Assembly: GCF_029873635.1 (NCBI RefSeq)
Contig: NC_080423.1
Coordinates: 107,183,988 to 107,247,987 of the forward strand
Direction: 5' to 3'
DNA from: Malania oleifera
Taxonomy: Eukaryota; Streptophyta; Magnoliopsida; Santalales; Ximeniaceae
Length of the DNA stretch: 64,000 bases
The translations under genes were made by a program, and so were the position numbers. Every line of letters begins with the position of its first letter. Position 1 is the first letter of the stretch. This document shows, in pieces, positions 23,060-35,547 of this stretch. The notes beneath the pieces were generated by a model. It had not been told where the DNA came from. It was given only the letters and a program-made list of their open reading frames with translations, and made no database searches.

Positions 23060-23543
23060 TAACTGTATTCAGGTTATCCATAACCTCCAATGCGATTACA
23101 ATTGTTACTATTGATGTCCTGCATAACCGCTTCGAGTCATCCTTAACCCCCTCAAGCATAATGACAAGTCACCCATAACCCCCCTAAGCATAATGGCGAA
23201 TCACCCATAACCCTCGTAAGCATAATAGCACGCTCATAAATGTCAAATTGAAGGGGAGCCTACCTTCACCACTATAAAAAGGGGATCTCAGGAGAAGGTA
23301 AGCATCTCAGTATCTCTCACTCTTCATTTACTGTTGAAATTTGAACCTCTCATTCCCTAACCTAGGCATCAGAGTGATCTCCCGAAGTACAATCCGAGTC
23401 ATTCAAGTCATTATTATTTGATTCCTTTCAGGTGGTCACGGTCAAATGACGATTTAACAAAATTCATATGATTCACGGGAGCAATAGTTATACGTGTTTT
23501 ATTTACAATTAAAATGATAAATCTTGATGCGAGGACGTAATAG
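23060..23543 (+). repeat. LTR-like relic in duplication copy B
   Basis: Contains repeated CATAACCCCC-like units (23083-23225), a TATA-like CTATAAAAAGG (23273-23283), then CTCTCACTCTTCATTTACTG and CCTAGGCATCAGAGTGATC. This resembles the promoter and R-U5 of Tat/Athila-type gypsy LTRs. Ends are not visible. The copy A counterpart is split over 6892-7080 and 11184-11420. Confidence 0.4.
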
Positions 23544-25579
23544 TACATATATTTGTTTTCTTGCACTTTTTTTTTTGCAAGTATGTATAAATGATAGCAA
23601 ACTATGTATTTTGGACTTGTGTTATACAATGAGAAATTATTCACATTTCATTTCAAACCTCCTTCCACTCACGCAAATTAGAACCGTAGGATGTTCCCAT
23701 CACTATAATTTGAGATTTTCAATTTTACATTAGGGATTTCGTATTCAAATTGTGAGAGTAATTGATAAAAAGATATAAAATGGAATGCATGTGACATCCG
23801 TTGTTTAGTCCAAATGAAGTAAACCTACAGCAAATCAAAAGAAAATTTATTTAGATAACTGAATTTTAGTAGCTAATTGTGATTTCAATTTCAATTTTTC
23901 AAATACTTCCAAACATAATTAGAGAGTTTTAGTTGTGAACAAACTCTTCAAAGCTTATAGAATTTATGTGTTGTAAAGTGCCCATTAAAAGTTAGAAAGG
24001 GAGGAAAATATATTAAAAAAAAAGGGAGAAGTGATTAAAATTTATAAAATAATATTTATTATTATTATTATTATAATAACAACTATGGATACTAAAGGTG
24101 CGCTTCTAAGTAGAAGCCTCACGCGTGTAGAAAAAGTGTGGTGATGATTGAGATTTAATTTTAGCATTGGACCCACGGTTATTTTGGCAGTTGCTTGAAA
24201 TTATATTACAGTTGCAATAACGAATTTTAAATGATAAATTAATTTAAGTAATGTTTAATATAATGATGTAAAAATTTACTTAAGTTCACGTAATTTTAAT
24301 TTATGATCCCAAATAGGGGTGACAAAACGGGTTCATGTGCGAGGTCCAGACGGGTTGCAAACGGGCGGGTCATGGGTTACCCGTTTAAAATATATAATTT
24401 ATTTATTTTTTAAAAATTGAAACATTTCATATTAAAAAAAAAAAAAACTTTAAGCTAATATGAAGAAGTGAAGATGAACACAACCATACCAAACCACAAT
24501 CTCATTCCTCACCCAGTCGGAACCCCACCCGCTCCTCTTCATCATCCCGTAAATCGCGTAAATCCTCACTGTCGATTCCATCGTATTCGTGCTGAGCACC
24601 ACCCGAAGCACCTAAATGATGCCCTTATCGTCGTAGGGGATCGACCCTTTGCCCACCACTTCTAGATCGCAGATCAGACGGCGCACAAAGAAAGGTCGTA
24701 CAAAGAGTGGTCGGTGCGGTACCAAGGCTTTGATCGGACCACGGAGAAAACTTCAACAGCGAGGCCGCACTAGTTCTGTCGGAGGAGCTCCTTAAAGGCA
24801 GCGATGAGGTCGGATTTAATGTAGCGGGGGAAACTCTTGGAAAGGATGTCAGGGACCTTCGCTAGATTTGTAGCGCCCTGAACCCGCCACGTGGGGCCGA
24901 GGGTGCTAGGAGAGAAAACCTGCATAAATTCTTGTAATAATCTCTGATACCATAGATAAACAACCCAGCCCCAAGCTGGGGTCTTCGGGTTTTTCTATTC
25001 ATAACTGAAAACATATATATATACACAAAAGAAGACAACCCACCTCAAAACATATTACCAGAGTTCTAATTATCCCAAAAAACAATTACAAGACTCCCTG
25101 TCATTATATTACAACCCAAAATTAACAAACATAACACCTAGTGTCTCACCAGCTCTGACAACCACTATAGACCCTCTAATCCCAGCCCACAGCACGCTAG
25201 GCTTAGTTCCCTGAAGGGCCTGAAATATTAGATAAATATTGGGGGTGAGACACTTCTTAATTGGAGGATCAGATTATCATCAGTGTGTGGCTAACATGAG
25301 TGTGAACATAATATTTCCATTTATTTAATTGAACAAGAAATGCCATTTGAAAACTATACTCATCTGTATAACTGAAAATACTTATGTTTTTCTGTATAAC
25401 ATAATTCGGCTCAATATAGCTTATTTCTCGTAAATTCACAAATATATGCATAGAAGAACCAACCTCTTGGGTCATTGAACTATCGACATGCTTTCCCCTA
25501 TGACAGGTTGTGCAGCCCAAAGGCTGGACTTAGCATTTGACTGTCCAACCATAGCTAAGTCAAAAGTAGGTTGTAAGTA

Positions 25580-27406
25580 TGTAACGACTTGCTTAATAAA
25601 CTGATTATATATATACATACTCTACATACTCTGATACCATACTGAGGGGTAAACCCATTCATTAACTTAAGCAGCAAGAAGCAGAAACTGAATAAACATA
25701 TCCATATGCACAAAGTGCTACATGTTTCCCAAAATATACACATATCTCTGTTCCCCAAAGCACTCTCAACTAGTTAGGGTATACAAAATCATTCCCAAAA
25801 ATGTACTCACTCTCGGACAGGGCACCACTGAAGCTCCTCTACCTATGAGCCTGATCTGCTCGCCTACTTGGATCACCTAAAAAATAATTCAACACTGGGA
25901 TGAGCCAACGCTCAGTAAGAAGAAATATGCTATTACTAGTGTGTGGCAAATGAGCTATAGTATCATGAAAATCTATTTTCAAATGAACATGTATAACTGA
26001 ATATATAAATAAAGTATAAGTAATAAAATCTACCACCCCTGTCCCTATTGCCTAACATGACAGTATTGGAGATTATTATTCAAAATACTTATAGTATAAG
26101 TAAGTATGTTCCCTGTTTCTGCAAATCTGTACATACCTAATAATAACTGAAAATATTCCTTGTGGCTATCTGTGTGTCATGACTTACCCCCCTCATGACA
26201 GGGTTGTGCGGTCCGTAGGCGGGATTTACCCTAGCTGGCCAACCAGGAATAAATCACTATACTCCATCGATCAATCTGCCCACCTTAACCCATATGTGGA
26301 TGGGGAGCCTAATCTCTTTAAGGGCTTAGGTGATTGACCTTACCACGTATTATCTAAATAGGTGGTTGCACTCATAAGTTACATAATATCTGTAGCAACG
26401 GTACTGTGCTCTGTAGCTGCCAGTCTAACAGGGTCTGATACTAGATAATATATTTCTATATACAACTATCTGAATTACCGTGATTCTAAAATAATTGTAA
26501 TAACCATGATGCTGCATAACTGTACTGTAATTCATACGTCGTAATACTGAGAACTGTAAGATCATAATACTGAAACTGCATAATCATAATACTAATATTC
26601 GTGTAATAATGGTATTGAAATATCGTAAAATTAGAATACTGAAATATCATAAAACATATATTCGTTCTATGTTCATATTCACAAGCCACATGATATTGTA
26701 ATATATAATTTTCATCATTTAATAAACTGTATAATATTTTAAAAATACCTAACATAGCATATTTCTCTTACCTGACCACTGGAAAGCCCCTATGGAATAC
26801 TAGCCTAACACTCGTAGGGCCTCCTACAAAATACCCTGAAAAAAATATTCACTAGAACAAAATATCAATATTTCATCGCCTACATCATTTCTTATAACTA
26901 CTATAAGGCCAAAAATAGGCTAATAGGCTAAAAGGCCTTACCCTGAATTTGGGATGAAATCCAACTTCGTTTCCCCAACGATCCGCTCTGACAGACTTGT
27001 AGAGAATTTCGCCAGGAGTGTCGTGGTAGCTTCAGATCTTCGATCCGGCGACTAACGAGGCCAAAAACGAAGAGAGAAGAGCGAGAGAGAGAGTCGTAGA
27101 GAGAGAGAGGGGCATGAAAAATGGATAAAAATTCAGTTTTTAGCTATTTATAGGGCAGATTCGTCGACGAGACACGTCACCTCATCAACGAGTCCTTCAT
27201 TAAATTCATCGATGAGACCCTGTATTCGTCGGTGAATTTCAGAGCAGCCCAAAACTATCTCTCGGTATTTTCTCATTGATGAAGCCTTGTATTTGTCGAC
27301 GAATTTCCTTATGCACTCGTCGACAAAGCCCTGTATTCGTCAATGAGTCCTGGCAGTCCCTCGAATTTATTATTGTTAAAATGCTATTATTCTTTGGGTC
27401 ACTACA
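25580..27406 (-). mobile_element. Solo LTR, family 3, nested
   Basis: The LTR runs TGTAACGACTTGC...GGGTCACTACA (1827 bp) with a perfect target duplication AAGTA (25575-25579 and 27407-27411). Minus-strand orientation: a CGTCGACGA/CGTCGACAA array at 27160-27350 and a TATA-like CTATTTATAGGGC at 27142-27154 (plus-strand reading). Shared blocks CATGACAGGGTTGTGCGGTC (26196-26215) and AGCAACGGTACTGTGCTC (26395-26412) are present. Confidence 0.87.
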
Positions 27407-28384
27407 AAGTAAGACTATGCCTACCCTATACTAGGAACGTCCATCGGGAGGGCCACCTGGAATGTCCTTTAGGAGGGGTCTCCTAGCATAGCCTACAGGA
27501 GTAGCACTATACCTAGGTCACAAATCGACTATCCATCATCACACTATCATACCAGTGTGATTGCATTTCCTTCCAAATTATATAGCTATAGTACTATGCT
27601 CACATAACATATAATCCCTCAGGGTTCTTAAACCATATATTACAATTTACGTAATAAAAACTGTAATAAAATCTCATTTCATATATCAGTGTAAAACATG
27701 CCATTGTTGTATCTCGGCATATAGCCACCATTTCATAACTCGACATACAACCGCCATGTCATAATAACATACCCGATATATAGCTGTCATATCAGTATAT
27801 CATATCCGGCACATAGCCGCCATTACATTATATCACATCTGTATAAATTTGTCATAACATACACTAATAAAATCATATGATTAAACTATCATATTTAATC
27901 ATACCATAATACCCGTTCTCATGCCACACAATTTTGATTGATAAATCATAATATAATAAAATGCCCGGGGAATATAAAAATTCCTGAAAATAAGGGTATG
28001 ATCATCTTTAGGGTTTAATTTAACTCAAACTATATATTTTACAGTAAAAAGGAGATGATCAACCTATTCACTTTAATTTTCCCTAAATATGTATAATACT
28101 CAAAACTATGATTTTCATAAGTATGATTCGTTCAGAAAATTACATATACCATTTATAAAATCATATACAACAGTTTAATCGGTTTATATCTCAAAAAGAG
28201 CTAACATAATCTAATCTCCTTACTCGTTCCTAAAAAATCTGCCTAAAACCTTCAGAACCTCGAAACCCTAGCCGTTCAAATCTGCCGAGGATTGATGACC
28301 TAGGAGCCAGGAGGTGGGAGAGAGGATTGAAGAGCACAAGGAAGCCCAAGAGAGCCATAGAGAGAGAGAACCTCAAAACCCTAG

Positions 28385-28386
<2 letters not shown>

Positions 28387-28432
<46 letters not shown>
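28387..28432. repeat. (GA)n microsatellite in LTR leader
   Basis: About 23 GA units without interruption, on the plus strand, within the family 4 LTR. The equivalent leader position in other LTRs is CT-rich on the sense strand, so this is an expansion of a native tract. Confidence 0.9.
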
Positions 28433-28435
<3 letters not shown>

Positions 28436-29030
28436 TAATTTTTTTTTTAAAATGAGCTCATTTCTATTTATAGGTGAGCAGGCCCGGGAGAAAACTGTCG
28501 ATGGTTTGGCACTTAAAATGCTCTCGGTAGTTTTAACCACTGATGGTTTCCTGAGACTCCCTGAAATCATTGACAGTTTGGTCGTGTGCCAAACCAATTT
28601 CCTATTTTCTCTCCCTTTCTCTTTTCTTTTTCTTTTCCCTTTAATTTTCTTGGTTTGGGTTCCTACAAGATTGGATTGGATCTGTGCGCGGGGTTTAGGT
28701 ATTGGATGGCGAGGATTGCTTCGGATTCGCCCTTCACCCTTTTCCCCCTTTCATGATCTTCATCTGTTCCGCCTTCTTCTTCTCCTCCGTCCAAAGGCTC
28801 ACATGATTTGAAGTCCAGAGTCCACTGTAACACTGTTACTTAATGGGTTATTGGGTTTAGGAGCCAAATAAATAGACCAAACCCAAGTTGACTTGTTTAT
28901 AAACAAGCGGGGTTCATGGATTGACCTGTTTATAAACGAGTTAACTTGCATAACTCTGAACCCATTTTAAACGGATGGGTCACGAGTCGCCGGTCGGGTT
29001 TCGACCCGTTTTGCCACCCCTAATCCCAAA

Positions 29031-31084
29031 TTTGTGTTTGTGTAAATGGAACGATTCTGAAATGTAAATTTTGCATTTACACAGTTAATCTTGATAAATA
29101 TGTTTGATTTGTTGAAAAAGTCACATAAAATTTATATAAAATCTATTTTTATATTATATACCATCAAATAGTTAGTAGTTTGCTCGCTTTATAAATATAA
29201 GTTTAAAATTATAAAAAAAAATTATATAAAAGGAGTTTTGATTTCAAAATTTCTATTTGAATTTCTAGACACAAATTCAAATTCAAAATCCAAATTTGAT
29301 ACTCCCAAATGCATGGCGGGAATCATAATAACAAAAAAGTTGTTTTCCAAACGTTCTTATATAAATTATAAAATTGAAAAATAAGATAGTATTTTTGTAA
29401 ATATTTAAAAGTAAAAAATAAAAATTTAAACTATTTTTTACAAGTAAAATAGTGTCAAAACTATTGATTTGTCCTTCAATAGGAGGTTATTTATTTGTTT
29501 ATTTATTTATTTATTTAGTTGAGTGTCGAGGGGAATTCCATTTAACTTGCCCTTTCTATTCTAATGGAATGATATTATAATTTTTTGTCTTCTTTATTCT
29601 ATCTTTTATTTGTATTTTAAAAACATTACAACTTCGTATATACTTTGGGCCTTTGCCTTTATAATTTAAGCATAAATCTTATATTTAGAGCTGTCTTTAT
29701 CTGCTCCTCAGCTCAAATATCAATATTTTTTCAATTTATTGAAACTCACATTGGGTCAGTTTGCACAAAAGAGGAAACCTAATTTTCATTCAATATCCTT
29801 CTCGTAGCTTGTAAGAAATTGTTATCCACAAATTCCGAACCATATTATCTAAATGAAAAAAGTATAACTAGTCTACCAATGTAAATCTTTTGGGTAGGGG
29901 GGTTTATTTTATTCCAAAAAAATATCATGTTATTCTTAAATTCAAGATATATTCTCCCAAAATAAAAAAATTTTCTTTCTACACCTGCATATATTTTCTA
30001 CCACTGTGGAAAAAAAGAAAAACATAATTTGTTTAGAAAGTACATATTTGTCTTTTCAAAGTTGCAAGAAAGTGGGGCTAATGATATAACTTAATCGTGA
30101 CTTGTGAGAGTTGGATTATTTCATGCGAATGCATGATCTCAAGCTGATCAACACATAATTGATTACCTAGAAAGTGAATGTGGGATTTCATGTCGGATTC
30201 CCACCAACCAAACAAGGGATCTACTCTGGCCATCTTCACATAATTTCCTTCTGCACCCCCCCAGACACAACCTCCAACGTCAACTCTACTTTTTGGCATG
30301 CATTAACCTAAAGAAACTGTGTACACACACAGCAATTATTATGGCTTCCTCCTCCACAGCAATACCTTTCTTCTTTTCTTTTTTTCTTGCTCATGGAGAA
30401 TGGGCAACACATGCAAGTAGGCTTGAAGGGTGTTGAACTGCAAGTGGTTATGAACCCACCCCATAAGGAACAAGAAAGGAGAATAAAGAATGATTGTTTT
30501 GCACTTTTGGGTATTCAAAATTAGGGCAATTGTAATTGAATGATTTAAATAATTAAATGTTTTAAAATATCTAGAAGAATTTGCACAATCCAAATAAGTT
30601 TTTTTTTTTTTTGCGCATAAAGAGGCATGCTAAATAATAGGAAATTTTATAGTTTTATGAAATTTTTGTAAAAGATGTAGCGTGAAAGGTGGAATAATGG
30701 AGTTTTCTTATGAAATAGTTCTAACTTTATATTTAGGGGTTTGGAATTCAAAGCTTGAATTTGAATTTGTATGGGTACGGGCAGAACTTATTATATTTTA
30801 TTTTAAATATGGGTTTTGAAATTCATGCTCTCGAACTTTATTCATGAATTCCAAGATTGGGTTTAGGCGTATTTGGTTTTAGAATAAAATCAATGCAATA
30901 TGTTTTGTTTAAATTCATAAAAATTCAAATTCAAAATCTAGATTCACGTTCCCAAATGTGGGGTACGCTTATACTAGATTTTGAAGAACATTTTTGATCA
31001 CTACATTCCCAACTAGCTTTTGTTTTAACCATTGTTGACCGACCTTTATTGCCATCATTGTGGCCAACAAAACCACTAACTGTA
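29031..31084. other. AT-rich intergenic DNA; no gene recognised
   Basis: Two kilobases of AT-rich, apparently single-copy sequence. A (TTTA)n stretch lies near 29487-29516. The only possible coding signal is a pair of overlapping short ORFs at 30341-30524, listed separately. I see no transposon termini here. Confidence 0.4.
30341..30524 (+). other. Two overlapping short ORFs, unknown
   Basis: The first ORF (30341-30436, 31 residues) starts MASSSTAIPFFFSFFLAHGE and looks like a hydrophobic signal peptide. A second ORF in the next frame (30393-30524, 43 residues) starts MENGQHMQVGLKGVELQVV and ends CFALLGIQN. A single frameshift would join a signal-like N-terminus to a basic tail, as in small secreted peptides, but no family is recognised. 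Could be chance; there is no visible splice context. Confidence 0.2.
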
Positions 31085-34000
31085 CCACTACAGGTACACC
31101 CCTAATGCATGCTTTAGTTTGTGTAGCATAGCAAGTATATAATTTTAGGTTTAACAGATAAATGACAAACCCATTTAAGTCACCAAATTGGTCGAACTAG
31201 TAGATCAAGCCAAAAGTGTTTCAGTGATTATCAATATGACAATTTAATATACGTATATACATATGCGGACTATATGTAAATATATAAGGAAAATGATAAT
31301 ACACCAATCCATATAAATGCTAATCATTAAAATCATTTATATTAGCTAATTATAGCCCCAAAAGAAATCACTAACGACCATCTAAATAAAATTTATACTA
31401 CTTCACTTGTTTTTAAAAATATTTATAAAATACATGTCATCATAGTACACCAATCCATATAAATGCTAATCATTAAAATCATCTATATTAGCTAGTTATA
31501 GCCCCAAAAGAAATCACTAACGACCATCTAAATAAAATTTATAATACTTCACTTGTTTTTAAAAATATTCGTAAAATTCATGTTGTGCCAATTATTGTTT
31601 TTTTTATACATATAAATTACTGCATTAATAAAACGTTATTTAGAGGACATTTTTTTTTTTCAAATAAGTATATTTCTTCATGCACTAATAAACTAAAAAA
31701 TTGCAATGAGCGGTAGTGTGGTAAGTCACCCAAGATATTTTCATTAAGAATATTTTTGAATTCCTCTTTTTGTTTCTCACTGTGGTAAGTCTCAAGGTCA
31801 ACTCTATAGTTCACATTATTTTCGATTCTTAGATATTGACTATAGAGCCCGGCAACCAATACAAATTGAACTTGATCAAACTCATCAAATTAAAATTCAA
31901 AAATTATGAAAAAAATCAATGGCATTCTATATTTTAAAATTTTTTTATAAAAAATAAAAAATTAAGGGATGAAGCTAGAAATTAAAAACAAAAAATAAAA
32001 ATAAAAAATATATATTCTTCGTGTGCACTAAATGTCTTTTCCAATTATATATCAATATTCATATCTACATAAGGTATTCAAATATTACTTTTAAAAAATT
32101 ATATATACGCGAAAGGTCTCTCAATCAAGTTGTTTTTTTTTTCTTTTATTATTTTTTAGTTTCCCTTTTTCATCGTATCAAAAGGTAGCCACATGCATTA
32201 ACAACTATTGACTTTTTGAGTCTGATCCTTGTTTTGATGCTGACAAAGTACAAGTTATTTATGTGTGTATTTAGTGATTAAAAATGTTATAATTCAAGAC
32301 ACACATAAGGTGACTAGAAATGGAAGCCACGAAAGACGTAAAGACTATACACTCATACGCTTTCCATGAAGTCAAAATAGTAAAGAATAAGGTATTTTGA
32401 TTTAATTTGTATTACATTTAATTTTTACATCTTTGATCTGTAATAATGCATGTACCTGAATGATATAGATTGAATGCTCAAATTGACTATAGACAGACCT
32501 TAGGGCACATAAAGTTTAATAAAAAATCTTTTTTTTTTTCAAAAGTTAAAATCAAATAAGATTTTTGAAATATTTATAGGGTCATAACTAGGTTCGGTCG
32601 ACTGACGTTGAATTTTTAGGCTAAATTAACTAACCTTGGTCGACCGACCCATGAAGGTTATAAACACCTTGGTTGATCGACCACACTGAAGGCCAAAAGT
32701 TAAATGTTTGACCATGCCTCAGGCGACTGACCTAAAATGAACATATTTTCCTCGTTCGACCGACCATATGATTTTGACTTTTCCACCGTCCCCAGCCGAC
32801 CAAACTTTCAGTTCAAATTTGTCTCGGCCACCCGAACCTCAAGAACCGATAGACCGGCATTAAGCCTCGGTTAACCGAACCTACGAGGTTCGAAAATCGC
32901 CTTGGCTCGACCGACCGACATTGCCCACAACCGACCGAACCCACTTTTTAATTCAAATTCCTTGTGAGTGTTCAACCGACCGACACCAAGCACCACTCGA
33001 TCGACCGCACTGAAGGCCAAAAGTCAAATGTTTGACCATGCCTTGGGCGGCTAACCTAAAATGAACATACCTTCCACGATCGACCGACCATATGATTTTG
33101 ACTTTTCCACCGTCCCCATTGTCTCAGCGCCAAACTAAAAGAACCGGTAGATCGGCATTAAGCCTCGGTTGACCGAACCTACGAGGTTCAGAAATCACCT
33201 TGGCTCAGCCAACCGACATTGCCCACAACCGACCGAACCCACTTTTTAATTCAAATTTCTTGTGAGTGATCAGCCGACCAACACCAAACATTGCTCGACC
33301 GAACCTCTCGAGTTCAGGTATTTTTCAGCGCCTAAATACGGTTAAAATCTTAATTAAACAATTTCAAAATGACCTTCGTGTCTCTAAACAGTCAGATTTT
33401 CTGAAAATTTATAAATACCCTTTCATAAGCCAAAATTAACAACTTTGAATAGCTTTAAAATTCTCTCAAATATTTTTTAATCAAAGTTTCCCCACATCAC
33501 TTTTATTGCAAAAATTTATATGGGGCAATTTTTTAAACACTCTTTCCATCTCTCTTTCACTTATCCATTTTCTTGTACCATCATTTTTGAAAGAGAGCAA
33601 ATTTTTTAGGGCATTTATATCATCAAAAACATTTTACTCTCATTAATGCCTTCATTATTTTAAAATCAATTTTGAGAGTAAATCTTGGTTTCTCCCAATT
33701 ATTTTCTTGATAAATTTTTTTATAGGGTTTAAACCTTTGAAGTTTTTATATTATATATCATATACAAAGGTTGCAAAAATTATTTTGAAAAATGCACCCT
33801 TACTTTACTGAACTCATTTTCATATCATATTAGAGAGTGCATTGTAGAGCTTAAACGTGTATATCTTTACTTGTATTTTTAGAAGCATTTTTATATGTAC
33901 AAAACTTTTTTATGTACCAGTTGGGTTTAGCCTGTAATTGAACTGGTGAATCTCCGTTCGTAAGGGAGACCAGTTCAGCTCAACCTGATAATTGAGTTGG

Positions 34001-35139
34001 GGTATTCCTCGCCCCGTAAGGAAAGGTGCGAAGGTTGGGGTTAACCCTATAATGTGACCTAGGGTTTATCTTACACAGTAAGGAAATGTTGTTAACGGTT
34101 TCTACTCTCCTCGCATAAGTGAGTAGGGATAGTGGAATCCTTGGGGGGAATGCCTAAGGCGGGGACATAGGTTAGTTTAACCAAATCTCGATAACAAATA
34201 TCGTGTGTTTCTCTCTCCTTATCTCATTTAATTTCTGTGCTTTAAATTCAACATTTGTATACTTATTCATTTATGGTTATAACTAATTGCATGCTGACAT
34301 TTATTTTAATGAGATACACGTGTATGTTTGCACATATTACTTATTCATCTTACATACACGACCATAATTAAAATGGGATATGATATGTGGTGAATTGGCG
34401 TAAATGTTTAATTTGACCAAAATATTTTTAAAACCCAATTCATTCCCTATTGAGATCACACCAATTCCAACAACAACATCTACAATTAATTACATATTTT
34501 CAAGATTTTTCCCAGTTGAGACATGTCACATGTAATATCATTCTTGAAATAAAAATAATAATAAATAAATAAATAAATAACTTAATTTGTCAAATGTCAA
34601 ATAGCAAACATGTAATATCATTCTTGAAATAAAAATAATAATAAATAAATAACTTAATTTGTCAAATGTCAAATAGCAATCGGCATCAACAACCGCTAAT
34701 CACCTCTGCCGCTATGACATCCTATTGTTATTATATCATCACCACCGCCCTATCAATTATGTCATCGTTATCCTTACTCTTGATATTAAATCTTTAATGA
34801 CTTTTAGGGGCCTCTTGGACACTCAAATCATATTCTGGATATAGTAATAGGTATTGCAATCATAGTCACCCTCTAATTATAATTACAATGTCCTAGAGAG
34901 TGTTTGATACATTTTTTTAATGGCTCATTCATATAAACCTTGTTACTAGAGACTAAGCGTGCCATCAATAGGGGTTAAATGCCCCATCTATACAGAGAGT
35001 TACATATCATTATAAAGGGTTTATGTAAATTCATATATATATATACTCCTATTAATTTTAGAGACACCGATAATCTCTCTTATTGAATAGCCTTTGAGTC
35101 ATTATAGAGTATGAGATGAGTTTTACATCAATCACCACC
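31085..35139. repeat. Non-coding tandem array, unit 1 (split by a SIRE-like LTR)
   Basis: First unit of a local array. It contains the landmark AATACACCAATCCATATAAA (about 31299), itself doubled as two 146-bp copies at 31301-31446 and 31447-31592. Further landmarks are a TAAAACGTTATTTAG stretch (31629) and TCAAGGTCAACT (31792). After the LTR insertion come a doubled AATAAATAACTTAATTTGTC segment (34555-34678) and CTAGAGAGTGTTTGATACAT (34893). No coding sense. The same landmarks recur in order in units 2 and 3. Confidence 0.65.
32206..34472 (+). mobile_element. Solo LTR, SIRE/Maximus-like Ty1/copia
   Basis: Begins TATTGACTTTTTGAGTC (canonical TG apparently mutated to TA) and ends CACCAATTCCAACA, with a perfect target duplication ACAAC (32201-32205 and 34473-34477); 2267 bp. 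A TATA-like TTTATAAATACCC is at 33408-33420. The U3 has a tandem duplication of about 325 bp (roughly 32684-33008 and 33009-33330), dense in TCGACCGACC-type motifs. Assignment to the SIRE/Maximus lineage rests on the remembered style of LTR start and end; no internal region is present. Confidence 0.7.
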
Positions 35140-35499
35140 ATCAACACTAGCAATACCACTCGATACACACCCCCAACAAGTGAGGTCACTTGTCGGTCAT
35201 ATTGGTGGATTAAACCAGTAATCGATGATTATCAATATGATAATATAATATCTATGTATACACATTAATATATATACATATGTGTGTGTGTGTGCGCGCG
35301 CGCCCGTGTTTATGAATTAGAAAACAAAATGATAATGCACCAATCCATATAAATATTATTTATTTAAATAATATATATTAGCCAATTATAGCAAAAAAAA
35401 TCACTAATGACCATATAAATAAAATTTGTAATACTTTTTTATTATTATTTTTAAATATTGTTAAATTTCATGTCGTTATGAAGAGTTTATATAAATTTT

Positions 35500-35547
<48 letters not shown>

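Larger units (their letters stand above)
13858..23937. repeat. Tandem segmental duplication, copy B (inflated by a LINE)
   Basis: Starts at AGTATTTAAATAATTTGG directly after the end of copy A. Without the LINE insertion (13956-21615 plus target duplication) the unit is about 2.4 kb. It has the same order as copy A but none of copy A's LTR insertions. It ends near AGAGAGT (23931-23937), after which the sequence diverges from copy A's junction, so there are two copies, not three. Confidence 0.85.
24869..28667 (-). mobile_element. Solo LTR, family 4, nested in the hAT element
   Basis: The LTR runs TGTAGCGCCCTGAACCC...GGGTTCCTACA with a perfect target duplication AGATT (24864-24868 and 28668-28672). 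It is interrupted by 25580-27406; its own length is about 1.97 kb. The (GA)n run at 28387-28432 corresponds to the CT-rich leader on the minus strand, and ACTGTCGATGGTTTGG-like U3 palindromes lie at 28494-28590. A minisatellite of CGRCATAYAGCCGCCAT-like units is at 27715-27830. Two ORFs across the (GA)n run (28314-28811 and 28373-28597) are low-complexity shadows. Confidence 0.85.
24464..28803 (-). pseudogene. Captured THA8-like PPR gene fragment, split by an LTR
   Basis: Minus-strand reading in two parts. 28803-28673 encodes ESEAILAIQYLNPAHRSNP; 24868-24464 encodes LAKVPDILSKSFPRYIKSD, LIAAFKELLRQN, a stop, CGLAVEVFSVVRSKPWYRTD, then after frame breaks GSIPYDDKGII, a stop, VLRVVLSTNTMESTVRIY and GMMKRSGWGSDWVRNE. 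From memory this order matches plant THYLAKOID ASSEMBLY 8 (THA8), a small chloroplast PPR protein involved in splicing of plastid group II introns. The two parts join at the LTR target site AGATT. Several stops and frameshifts, including one at the join, show it is not functional. The sequence is visibly richer in G+C than its surroundings. The assignment is from memory, not a search. Confidence 0.7.
24314..29022. mobile_element. hAT element carrying a captured host gene fragment (Pack-hAT)
   Basis: The terminal inverted repeats are TAGGGGTGACAAAACGGG and GACCCGTTTTGCCACCCCTA. A perfect 8-bp target duplication ATCCCAAA lies at 24306-24313 and 29023-29030. Subterminal GGGTTACCCGTTT- and TAAACGAGTTAACT-like motifs match the other hAT elements here. 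Without the LTR inserted at 24869-28667 the element is about 905 bp. Between the termini it holds a GC-richer stretch that reads as part of a chloroplast PPR gene, described separately. No transposase is visible. Confidence 0.85.

Noticed and set aside
28314..28811. 165-codon ORF with an acidic/basic GE/RE-repeat start
   Set aside because: It translates the (GA)n microsatellite and then runs across an LTR end into the hAT element.
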